64,000 nt of DNA from Drosophila persimilis (Eukaryota > Arthropoda > Insecta > Diptera > Drosophilidae): NCBI RefSeq assembly GCF_003286085.1, contig NW_020825577.1, positions 1-64,000 of the forward strand. The letters run 5' to 3'. This document shows positions 1 through 12,539 of the stretch, one piece after another. The notes below the pieces were generated by a model, which was given only the letters and a program-made list of their open reading frames with translations, made no database searches and was not told the origin of the DNA. A program made the position numbers and the translations under genes. The first letter of the stretch is position 1, and each line of letters begins with the position of its first letter.

Positions 1-3000
1 GTGCTGGATAGGGAAGGGTTCTATATAAGTGAACGTGCCATATAGCTGCGGAGGTTCCACCTTTTTTGGGGCTATAGTGTCATATTGGTTCTAGTGCCCA
101 AGATGTGCAATCCTGCCACATTTCCTGGAGCGTGGGTGCTATAAGGTGCGGTGGTTCAATATACGTGCAAGTGCTGGAGAGGGATGGGTTCCATATAAGT
201 GTAAGTGCAATATAGTTGCGGGGGCTCAACTTTTTTGGGGCTAAATTGCCAAACTGGTGCTTGTGCCCAAATGTGTGATCCTGCCACATTTCCTGAGCGT
301 GGGTGCTATATAGGTGCGGTGGTTCAATATACGTGCAAGTGCTGGATAGGGAAGGGATCTATATAAGTGCAGGTGCCATATAGCTGCGGAGGTTCCACTT
401 TTTTTGGGCTATAGTGTCATATTGGTTCTAGTGCCCAAGATGTGCGATCCTGCCACATTTCCTGGAGCGTGGGTGCTATATAGGTGCGGTGGTTCAATAT
501 ACGTGCAAGTGCTGGATAGGGATGGGTTCTATATAAGTGTAAGTGCCATATAGTTGCGGGGTTCAACTTTTTTGGGGCTATAGTGTCATATTGGTTCTAG
601 TACCCAAGATGTGCGATCCTGCCACATTTCCTGGAGCGTGGGTGCTATATAGGTGCGGTGGTTCAATATACGTGCAAGTGCTAGATAGGGAAGGTATCTA
701 TATAAGTGCAGGTGCCAGATAGATGCGGAGGTTCCACTTTTTTGGGGCTATAGTGTCATATTGGTTCTAGTGCCCAAGATGTGCGATCCTGCCACATTTC
801 CTGGAGCGTGGGTGCTATATAGGTGCGGTGGTTCAATATACATGCAAGTGCTAGATAGGGAAGGGTATCTATATAAGTGCAGGTGCCATATAGTTGCGGG
901 GTTCAACTTTTTTTGGGGCTAATAGTGCCATAATTGGTGCTAGTGCCCAAGATGTGCGATCCTGCCACATTTCCTGGAGCGTGGGTGCTATATAGGTGCG
1001 GTGGTTCAATATACGTGCAAGTGCTGGATAGGGAAGGGATCTATATAAGTGCAGGTGCCATATAGCTGCGGAGGTTCCACTTTTTTTGGGCTATAGTGTC
1101 ATATTGGTTCTAGTGCCCAAGATGTGCGATCCTGCCACATTTCCTGGAGCGTGGGTGCTATATAGGTGCGGTGGTTCAATATACGTGCAAGTGCTGGATA
1201 GGGAAGTGATCTATATAAGTGCAGGTGTCATATAGCTGCGGAAGTTCCCATTTTTTTTGAGCTATAGTGTCATATTGGTTCTAGTGCCCAAGATGTGCGA
1301 TCCAGCCACATTGCCTGGAGCGTGGGTGCTGTATAGGTGCGGTGGTGCAATATACGTGCAAGTACTGGATAGGGAAGGGTTATATATAAGTGCAGTGGTT
1401 CAATATACATGCAAGTGCTGGATAGGGAAGGGTTCTATATAAGTGTAAGTGCCATATAGTTGCGGGGTTCAACTTTTTTTTGGGGCTAAATTGCCAAACT
1501 GGTGCTTGTGCCCAAAATTTGCGATCCTGCCACATTTCCTGGAGCGTGGGTGCTATATAGGTGCGGTGGTTCAATATACGTGCAAGTGCTGGATAGGGAA
1601 GGGTTCTATATAAGTGTAAGTGCCATATAGTTGCGGGGTTCAACTTTTTTTGGGGCTATAGTGTCATATTGGTTCTAGTGCCCAAGATGTGCGATCCTCC
1701 CACATTTCTTGGAGCGTGGGTGTTATATAGGTGCGGTAGGTTCAATATACATGCAAGTGCTGGTTAGGGAAGGTTTCTATATAAGTGCAGGTGCCATACA
1801 GCTACGGAGGTTCCACTTTTTTGGGGCTATAGTGTCATATTGGTTCTAGTGCCCAAGATGTGCGATCCTGCCACATTTCCTGGAGCGTGGGTGCTATATA
1901 GGTGCGGTGGTTCAATATACGTGCAAGTGCTGGATAGGGAAGGGTTCTATATAAGTGTAAGTGCCATATAGTTGCGGGGTTCAATTTTTTTTGGGGCTAT
2001 AGTGTCATATTGGTTCTAGTGCCCAAGATGTGCGATCCTGCCCACATTTCCTGGAGCGTGGGTGCTATATAGGTGCGGTGGTTCAATATACGTGCAAGTG
2101 CTGGATAGGGAAGGGATCTATATAAGTGCAGGTGCCATATAGCTGCGGAGGTTCCACTTTTTTTGGGCTATAGTGCCATATTGGTGCTAGTGCCCAAGAT
2201 GTGCGATCCTGCCACATTTCCTGGAGCGTGGGTGCTATATAGGTGCGGTGGTTCAATATACGTGCAAGTGCTGGATAGGGATGGGTTCTATATAAGTGTA
2301 AGTGCCATATAGGTGCGGGGTTCAACTTTTTTTGGGGCTATAGTGTCATATTGGTTCTAGTACCCAAGATGTGCGATCCTGCCACATTTCCTGGAGCGTG
2401 GGTGCTATATAGGTGCGGTGGTTCAATATACGTGCAAGTGCTGGATAGGGAAGGGATCTATATAAGTGCAGGTGCCATATAGCTGCGGAGGTTCCACTTT
2501 TTTTGGGCTATAGTGTCATATTGGTTCTAGTGCCCAAGAAGTGCGATCCTGCCACATTTCCTGGAGCGTGGGTGCTATATAGGTGCGGTGGTTCAATATA
2601 CATGCAAGTGCTAGATAGGGAAGGTATCTATATAAGTGCAGGTGCCATATAGTTGCGGGGTTCAACTTTTTTTGGGGCTAAATTGCCAAACTGGTGCTGG
2701 TGCCCAAAATGTGCGATCCTGCCACATTTCCTGGAGCGTGGGTGCTATATAGGTGCGGTGGTTCAATATACGTGCAAGTGCTGGATAGGGAAGGGATCTA
2801 TATAAGTGTAAGTGCCATATAGGTGCGGGGTTCAACTTTTTTTGGGGCTATAGTGTCATATTGGTTCTAGTACCCAAGATGTGCGATCCTGCCACATTTC
2901 CTGGAGCGTGGGTGCTATATAGGTGCGGTGGTTCAATATACGTGCAAGTGCTGGATAGGGAAGGGATCTATATAAGTGCAGGTGCCATATAGCTGCGGAG

Positions 3001-3480
3001 GTTCCACTTTTTTTGGGCTATAGTGTCATATTGGTTCTAGTGCCCAAGATGTGCGATCCTGCCACATTTCCTGGAGCGTGGGTGCTATATAGGTGCGGTG
3101 GTTCAATAAACGTGCAAGTGCTGGATAGGGATGGGTTCTATATAAGTGTAAGTGCCATATAGTTGCGGGGTTCAACTTTTCTTGGGGCTATAGTGTCATA
3201 TTGGTTCTAGTACCCAAGATGTGCGATCCTGCCACATTTCCTGGAGCGTGGGTGCTATATAGGTGCGGTGGTTCAATATACATGCAAGTGCTAGATAGGG
3301 AAGGTATGTATATAAGTGCAGGTGCCATATAGATGCGGAGGTTCCACTTTTTGGGGCTATAGTGTCATATTGGTTCTAGTGCCCAAGATGTGCGATCCTG
3401 CCACATTTCCTGGAGCGTGGGTGCTATATAGGTGCGGTGGTTCAATATACATGCAAGTGCTAGATAGGGAAGGTATCTAT

Positions 3481-4800
3481 ATAAGTGCAGGTGCCATATA
3501 GTTGCGGGGTTCAACTTTTTTTGGGGCTAAATTGCCAAACTGGTGCTGGTGCCCAAAATGTGCGATCCTGCCACATTTCCTGGAGCGTGGGTGCTATATA
3601 GGTGCGGTGGTTCAATATACGTGCAAGTGCTGGATAGGGAAGGGATCTATATAAGTGCAGGTGCCATATAGCTGCGGAGGTTCCACTTTTTTTGGGCTAT
3701 AGTGTCATATTGGTTCTAGTGCCCAAGATGTGCGATCCTGCCACATTTCCTGGAGCGTGGGTGCTATATAGGTGCGGTGGTTCAATAAACGTGCAAGTGC
3801 TGGATAGGGATGGGTTCTATATAAGTGTAAGTGCCATATAGTTGCGGGGTTCAACTTTTTTTGGGGCTATAGTGTCATATTGGTTCTAGTACCCAAGATG
3901 TGCGATCCTGCCACATTTCCTGGAGCGTGGGTGCTATATAGGTGCGGTGGTTCAATATACATGCAAGTGCTAGATAGGGAAGGTATCTATATAAGTGCAG
4001 GTGCCATATAGTTGCGGGGTTCAACTTTTTTTTGGGCTAAATTGCCAAACTGGTGCTGGTGCCCAAAATGTGCGATCCTGCCACATTTCCTGGAGCGTGG
4101 GTGCTATATAGGTGCGGTGGTTCAATATACGTGCAAGTGCTGGATAGGGAAGGGATCTATATAAGTGCAGGTGCCATATAGCTGCGGAGGTTCCACTTTT
4201 TTTGGGCTATAGTGTCATATTGGTTCTAGTGCCCAAGATGTGCGATCCTGCCACATTTCCTGGAGCGTGGGTGCTATATAGGTGCGGTGGTTCAATAAAC
4301 GTGCAAGTGCTGGATAGGGATGGGTTCTATATAAGTGTAAGTGCCATATAGTTGCGGGGTTCAACTTTTTTTGGGGCTATAGTGTCATATTGGTTCTAGT
4401 ACCCAAGATGTGCGATCCTGCCACATTTCCTGGAGCGTGGGTGCTATATAGGTGCGGTGGTTCAATATACATGCAAGTGCTAGATAGGGAAGGTATCTAT
4501 ATAAGTGCAGGTGCCATATAGTTGCGGGGTTCAACTTTTTTTGGGGCTAAATTGCCAAACTGGTGCTGGTGCCCAAAATGTGCGATCCTGCCACATTTCC
4601 TGGAGCGTGGGTGCTATATAGGTGCGGTGGTTCAATATACGTGCAAGTGCTGGATAGGGAAGGGATCTATATAAGTGCAGGTGCCATATAGCTGCGGAGG
4701 TTCCACTTTTTTTGGGCTATAGTGTCATATTGGTTCTAGTGCCCAAGATGTGCGATCCTGCCACATTTCCTGGAGCGTGGGTGCTATATAGGTGCGGTGG
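3481..4800. repeat. Trimeric higher-order repeat, 510 bp
   Basis: Three monomer types recur in the same order with a 510-bp period. The CTAAATTGCCAAACTGG monomer starts near 3481, 3991 and 4501. It is followed by an AGCTGCGGAGG monomer containing TTCAATAAACG, then by an AGTTGCGGGG monomer containing AGTACCC and CTAGATAGG. Two full copies and about two thirds of a third are visible, almost identical apart from T-run length. In the third copy the second and third monomers are fused, as expected from unequal exchange. Confidence 0.8.
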
Positions 4801-6899
4801 TTCAATATACATGCAAGTGCTAGATAGGGAAGGTATCTATATAAGTGCAGGTGCCATATAGTTGCGGGGTTCAACTTTTTTTGGGGCTATAGTGTCATAT
4901 TGGTGCTAGTGCCCAAGATGTGCGATCCTGCCACATTTCCTGGAGCGTGGGTGCTATATAGGTGCGGTGGTTCAATATACGTGCAAGTGCTGGATAGCGA
5001 AGGGATCTATATAAGTGCAGGTGCCATATAGCTGCGGAGGTTCCACTTTTCTTTGGGCTATAGTGCCATATTGGTTCTAGTGCCCAAGATGTGCGATCCT
5101 GCCACATTTCCTGGAGCGTGGGTGCTATATAGGTGCGGTGGTTCAATAAACGTGCAAGTGCTGGATAGGGATGGGTTCTATATAAGTGTAAGTGACATAT
5201 AGTTGCGGGGTTCAACTTTTTTTGGGGCTATAGTGTCATATTGGTTCTAGTACCCAAGATGTGCGATCCTGCCACATTTCCTGGAGCGTGGGTGCTATAT
5301 AGGTGCGGTGGTTCAATATACGTGCAAGTGCTGGATAGGGATGGGTTCTATATAAGTGTAAGTGACATATAGTTGCGGGGTTCAACTTTTTTTGGGGCTA
5401 TAGTGTCATATTGGTTCTAGTACCCAAGATGTGCGATCCTGCCACATTTCCTGGAGCGTGGGTGCTATATAGGTGCGGTGGTTCAATATACGTGCAAGTG
5501 CTGAATAGGGAAGGGATCTATATAAGTGCAGGTGCCATATAGCTGCGGAGGTTCCACTTTTTTTGGGCTATAGTGTCATATTGGTTCTAGTGCCCAAGAT
5601 GTGCGATCCTGCCACATTTCCTGGAGCGTGGGTGCCATATAGGTGCGGTGGTTCAATATACGTGCAAGTACTGGATAGGGAAGGGTTCTATATAAGTGCG
5701 GTGGTTCAATATACATGCAAGTGCTGGATAGGGAAGGGTTCTATATAAGTGTAAGTGCCATATAGTTGCGGGGTTCAACTTTTTTTTGGGGCTAAATTGC
5801 CAAAATGGTGCTTGTGCCCAAAATTTGCGATCCTGCCACATTTCCTGGAGCGTGGGTGCTATATAGGTGCGGTGGTTCAATATACGTGCAAGTGCTGGAT
5901 AGCGAAGGGATCTATATAAGTGCAGGTGCCATATAGCTGCGGAGGTTCCACTTTTTTTGGGCTATAGTGCCATATTGGTTCTAGTGCCCAAGATGTGCGA
6001 TCCTGCCACATTTCCTGGAGCGTGGGTGCTATATAGGTGCGATGGTTCAATATACGTGCAAGTGCTGGATAGGGATGGGTTCTATATAAGTGTAAGTGAC
6101 ATATAGTTGCGGGGTTCAACTTTTTTTGGGGCTATAGTGCCATATTGGTGCTAGTGCCCAAGATGTGCGATCCTGCCACATTTCCTGGAGCGTGGGTGCT
6201 ATATAGGTGCGGTGGTTCAATATACGTGCAAGTGCTGGATAGGGAAGGGATCTATATAAGTGCAGGTGCCATATAGCTGCGGAGGTTCCACTTTTTTTGG
6301 GCTATAGTGTCATATTGGTTGTAGTGCCCAAGATGTGCGATCCTGCCACATTTCCTGGAGCGTGGGTGTTATATAGGTGCGGTGGTTCAATATACATGCA
6401 AGTGCTGGATAGGGAAGGGTTCTATATAATTGCGGTGGTTCAATATACGTGCAAGCGCTAGATAGGGAAGGTATGTATATAAGTGCAGGTGCCATATAGA
6501 TGCGGAGGTTCCACTTTTTTGGGGCTATAGTGTCATATTGGTTCTAGTGCCCAAGATGTGCGATCCTGCCACATTTCCTGGAGCGTGGGTGCTATATAGG
6601 TGCGGTGGGTCAATATACGTGCAAGTGCTGGATAGGGAAGGGTTCTATATAAGTGCGGTGGTTCAATATACATGCAAGTGCTGGATAGGGAAGGGTTCTA
6701 TATAAGTGTAAGTGCCATATAGCTGCGGGGTTCAACTTTTTTTTGGGGCTAAATTGCCAAACTGGTGCTTGTGCCCAAAATTTGCGATCCTGCCACATTT
6801 CCTGGAGCGTGGGTGCTATATAGGTGCGGTGGTTCAATATACGTGCAAGTGCTGGATAGGGAAGGGATCTATATAAGTGTAAGTGCCATATAGTTGCGG

Positions 6900-7919
6900 G
6901 GTTCAACTTTTTTTGGGGCTATAGTGTCATATTGGTTCTAGTGCCCAAGATGTGCGATCCTCCCACATTTCTGGGAGCGTGGGTGTTATATAGGTGCGAT
7001 GGTTCAATATACATGCAAGTGCTAGATAGGGAAGGTTTCTATATAAGTGCAGGTGCCATACAGCTACGGAGGTTCCACTTTTTTGGGGATATAGTGTCAT
7101 ATTGGTTCTAGTGCCCAAGATGTGCGATCCTGCCACATTTCCTGGAGCGTGGGTGCTATATAGGTGCGGTGGTTCAATATACGTGCAAGTGCTGGATAGG
7201 GAAGGGATCTATATAAGTGCAGGTGCCATATAGCTGCGGAGGTTCCACTTTTTTTGGGCTATAGTGTCATGTTGGTTCTAGTGCCCAAGATGTGCGATCC
7301 TGCCACATTTCCTGGAGCGTGGGTGCTATATAGGTGCGGTGGTTCAATATACGTGCAAGTGCTGGATAGGGAAGGGTTCTATATAAGTGTAAGTGCCATA
7401 TAGTTGCGGGGTTCAACTTTTTTTGGGGCTATAGTGTCATATTGGTTCTAGTGCCCAAGATGTGCGATCCTCCCACATTTCTGGGAGCGTGGGTGTTATA
7501 TAGGTGCGATGGTTCAATATACATGCAAGTGCTAGATAGGGAAGGTTTCTATATAAGTGCAGGTGCCATACAGCTACGGAGGTTCCACTTTTTTGGGGAT
7601 ATAGTGTCATATTGGTTCTAGTGCCCAAGATGTGCGATCCTGCCACATTTCCTGGAGCGTGGGTGCTATATAGGTGCGGTGGTTCAATATACGTGCAAGT
7701 GCTGGATAGGGAAGGGATCTATATAAGTGCAGGTGCCATATAGCTGCCTAGGTTCCACTTTTTTGGGCTATAGTGTCATATTGGTTCTAGTGCCCAAGAT
7801 GTGCGATCCTGCCACATTTCCTGGAGCGTGGGTGCTATATAGGTGCGGTGGTTCAATATACGTGCAAGTGCTGGATAGGGATGGGTTCTATATAAGTGTA
7901 AGTGACATATAGTTGCGGG
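6900..7919. repeat. Second trimeric 510-bp higher-order repeat
   Basis: Two copies of a three-monomer block lie 510 bp apart. They share private variants: CTCCCACATTTCTGGG at about 6960 and 7470, GTGCGATGG at about 6995 and 7505, CATACAGCTACGG at about 7047 and 7567, and GGGGATATAG at about 7085 and 7595. The - strand translations 6927-7136 and 7437-7646 are identical, which reflects the duplication and is not evidence of coding. Confidence 0.75.
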
Positions 7920-10900
7920 GTTCAACTTTTTTTGGGGCTATAGTGTCATATTGGTTCTAGTACCCAAGATGTGCGATCCTGCCACATTTCCTGGAGCGTG
8001 GGTGCTATATAGGTGCGGTGGTTCAATATACGTGCAAGTGCTGGATAGGGATGGGTTCTATATAAGTGTAAGTGACATATAGTTGCGGGGTTCAACTTTT
8101 TTTGGGGCTATAGTGTCATATTGGTTCTAGTACCCAAGATGTGCGATCCTGCCACATTTCCTGGAGCGTGGGTGCTATATAGGTGCGGTGGTTCAATATA
8201 CGTGCAAGTGCTGGATAGGGAAGGGATCTATATAAGTGCAGGTGCCATATAGCTGCGGAGGTTCCACTTTTTTTGGGCTATAGTGTCAAATTGGTTCTAG
8301 TGCCCAAGATGTGCGATCCTGCCACATTTCCTGGAGCGTGGGTGCTATATAGGTGCGGTGGTTCAATATACGTGCAAGTACTGGATAGGGAAGGGTTCTA
8401 TATAAGTGCGGTGGTTCAATATACATGCAAGTGCTGGATAGGGAAGGGTTCTATATAAGTGTAAGTGCCATATAGTTGCGGGGTTCAACTTTTTTTGGGG
8501 CTAAATTGCCAAACTGGTGCTTAGTGCCCAAAATGTGCGATCCTGCCACATTTCCTGGAGCGTGGGTGCTATATAGGTGCGGTGGTTCAATATACGTGCA
8601 AGTGCTGGATAGGGAAGGGATCTATATAAGTGCAGGTGCCATATAGCTGCGGAGGTTCCACTTTTTTTGGGCTATAGTGTCCATATTGGTTCTAGTGCCC
8701 AAGATGTGCGATCCTGCCACATTTCCTGGAGCGTGGGTGCTATATAGGTGCGGTGGTTCAATATACGTGCAAGTGCTGGATAGGGAAGGGATCTATATAA
8801 GTGCAGGTGCCATATAGTTGCGGGGTTCCACTTTTTTTGGGCTATAGTGTCATATTGGTTCTAGTGCCCAAGATGTGCGATCCTGCCACATTTCCTGGAG
8901 CGTGGGTGCTATATAGGTGCGGTGGTTCAATATACGTGCAAGTGCTGGATAGGGATGGGTTCTATATAAGTGTAAGTGCCATATAGTTGCGGGGTTCAAC
9001 TTTTTTTGGGGCTATAGTGTCATATTGGTTCTAGTACCCAAGATGTGCGATCCTGCCACATTTCCTGGAGCGTGGGTGCTATATAGGTGCGGTGGTTCAA
9101 TATACATGCAAGTGCTAGATAGGGAAGGTATCTATATAAGTGCAGGTGCCATATAGTTGCGGAGGTTCAACTTTTTTTGGGCTATAGTGTCATATTGGTT
9201 CTAGTGCCCAAGATGTGCGATCCTGCCACATTTCCTGGAGCGTGGGTGCTATATAGGTGCGGTGGTTCAATATACGTGCAAGTGCTGGATAGGGAAGGGA
9301 TCTATATAAGTGCAGGTGCCATATAGTTGCGGGGTTCCACTTTTTTTGGGCTATAGTGTCATATTGGTTCTAGTGCCCAAGATGTGCGATCCTGCCACAT
9401 TTCCTGGAGCGTGGGTGCTATATAGGTGCGGTGGTTCAATATACGTGCAAGTGCTAGATAGGGAAGGTATCTATATAAGTGCAGGTGCCATATAGATGCG
9501 GATGTTCCACTTTTTTGGGGCTATAGTCTCATATTGGTTCTAGTGCCCAAGATGTGCGATCCTGCCACATTTCCTGGAGCGTGGGTGCTATATAGGTGCG
9601 GTGGTTCAATATACGTGCAAGTGCTGGATAGGGAAGGGTTCTATATAAGTGCGGTGGTTCAATATACATGCAAGTGCTGGATAGGGAAGGGTTCTATATA
9701 AGTGCAGGTGCCATATAGTTGCGGGGTTCAACTTTTTTGGGGCTATAGTGTCATATTGGTGCTAGTGCCCAAGATATGCGATCCTGCCACATTTCTTGGA
9801 GCGTGGGTGTTATATAGGTGCGGTGGTTCAATATACATGCAAGTGCTAGATAGGGAAGGTTTCTATATAAGTGCAGGTGCCTTATAGCTGCGGAGGTTCC
9901 ACTTTTTTGGGGCTATAGTGTCATATTGGTTCTAGTGCCCAAGATGTGCGATCCTGCCACATTTCCTGGAGCGTGGCTGCTATATAGGTGCGGTGGTTCA
10001 ATATACGTGCAAGTGCTGGATAGCGAAGGGATCTATATAAGTGCAGGTGCCAAAAAGCTGCGGAGGTTCCACTTTTTTTGGGCTATAGTGCCATATTGGT
10101 GCTAGTGCCCAAGATGTGCGATCCTGCCACATTTCCTGGAGCGTGGGTGCTATATAGGTGCGGTGGTTCAATATACGTGCAAGTGCTGGATAGGGATGGG
10201 TTCTATATAAGTGTAAGTGCCATATAGTTGCGGGGTTCAACTTTTTTTGGGGCTATAGTGTCATATTGGTTCTAGTACCCAAGATGTGCGATCCTGCCAC
10301 ATTTCCTGTAGCGTGGGTGCTATATAGGTGCGGTGGTTCAATATACATGCAAGTGCTAGATAGGGAAGGTATCTATATAAGTGCAGGTGCCATATAGTTG
10401 CGGGGTTCAACTTTTTTTGGGGCTAAATTGCCAAACTGGTGCTGGTGCCAAAAATGTGCGATCCTGCCACATTTCCTGGAGCGTGGGTGCTATATAGGTG
10501 CGGTGGTTCAATATACATGCAAGTGCTGGATAGGGAAGGGTTCTATATAAGTGTAAGTGCCATATAGTTGCGGGGTTTCAACTTTTTTTGGGGCTATAGT
10601 GTCCATACTGGTGCTTAGTGCCCAAGATGTGCGATCCTGCCACATTTCCTGGAGCGTGGGTGCTATATAGGTGCGGTGGTTCAATATACATGCAAGTGCT
10701 GGATAGGGAAGGGTTCTATATAAGTGTAAGTGCCATATAGTTGCGGGGTTCAACTTTTTTTGGGGCTAATAGTGCCAATATTGGTGCTTAGTGCCCAAGA
10801 TGTGCGATCCTGCCACATTTCCTGGAGCGTGGGTGCTATATAGGTGCGGTGGTTCAATATACGTGCAAGTGCTGGATAGGGAAGGGATCTATATAAGTGC

Positions 10901-12539
10901 AGGTGCCATATAGCTGCGGAGGTTCCACTTTTTTTGGGCTATAGTGTCATATTGGTTCTAGTGCCCAAGATGTGCGATCCTGCCACATTTCCTGGAGCGT
11001 GGGTGCTATATAGGTGCGGTGGTTCAATATACGTGCAAGTGCTGGATAGGGAAGGGATCTATATAAGTGCAGGTGCCATATAGCTGCGGAGGTTCCACTT
11101 TTTTTGGGCTATAGTGTCATATTGGTTCTAGTGCCCAAGATGTGCGATCCTGCCACATTTCCTGGAGCGTGGGTGCTATATAGGTGCGGTGGTTCAATAT
11201 ACGTGCAAGTGCTGGATAGGGAAGGGATCTATATAAGTGCAGGTGCCATATAGCTGCGGAGGTTCCACTTTTTTTGGGCTATAGTGTCATATTGGTTCTA
11301 GTGCCCAAGATGTGCGATCCTGCCACATTTCCTGGAGCGTGGGTGCTATATAGGTGCGGTGGTTCAATATACGTGCAAGTGCTGGATAGGGAAGGGTTCT
11401 ATATAAGTGTAAGTGCCATATAGCTGCGGAGGTTCCACTTTTTTTGGGCTATAGTGTCATATTGGTTCTAGTGCCCAAGATGTGCGATCCTGCCACATTT
11501 CCTGGAGCGTGGGTGCTATATAGGTGCGGTGGTTCAATATACGTGCAAGTGCTGGATAGGGAAGGGATCTATATAAGTGCAGGTGCCATATAGTTGCGGG
11601 GTTCAACTTTTTTGGGGCTATAGTGTCATATTGGTTCTAGTGCCCAAGATGTGCGATCCTGCCACATTTCCTGGAGCGTGGGTGCTATATAGGTGCGGTG
11701 GTTCAATATACGTGCAAGTGCTGGATAGGGAAGGGATCTATATAAGTGCAGGTGCCATATAGCTGCGGAGGTTCCACTTTTTTGGGCTATAGTGTCATAT
11801 TGGTTCTAGTGCCCAAGATGTGCGATCCTGCCACATTTCCTGGAGCGTGGGTGCTATATAGGTGCGGTGGTTCAATATACGTGCAAGTGCTGGATAGGGA
11901 AGGGATCTATATAAGTGCAGGTGCCATATAGCTGCGGAGGTTCCACTTTTTTTGGGCTATAGTGTCATATTGGTTCTAGTGCCCAAGATGTGCGATCCTG
12001 CCACATTTCCTGGAGCGTGGGTGCTATATAGGTGCGGTGGTTCAATATACGTGCAAGTGCTGGATAGCTAAGGGATCTATATAAGTGCAGGTGCCATATA
12101 GCTGCGGAGGTTCCACTTTTTTTGGGCTATAGTGTCATATTGGTTCTAGTGCCCAAGATGTGCGATCCTGCCACATTTCCTGGAGCGTGGGTGCTATATA
12201 GGTGCGGTGGTTCAATATACGTGCAAGTGCTGGATAGGGAAGGGATCTATATAAGTGCAGGTGCCATATAGTTGCGGGGTTCAACTTTTTTTGGGGCTAT
12301 AGTGTCATATTGGTTCTAGTGCCCAAGATGTGCGATCCTGCCACATTTCCTGGAGCGTGGGTGCTATATAGGTGCGGTGGTTCAATATACGTGCAAGTGC
12401 TGGATAGGGAAGGGATCTATATAAGTGCAGGTGCCATATAGCTGCGGAGGTTCCACTTTTTTGGGCTATAGTGTCATATTGGTTCTAGTGCCCAAGATGT
12501 GCGATCCTGCCACATTTCCTGGAGCGTGGGTGCTATATA

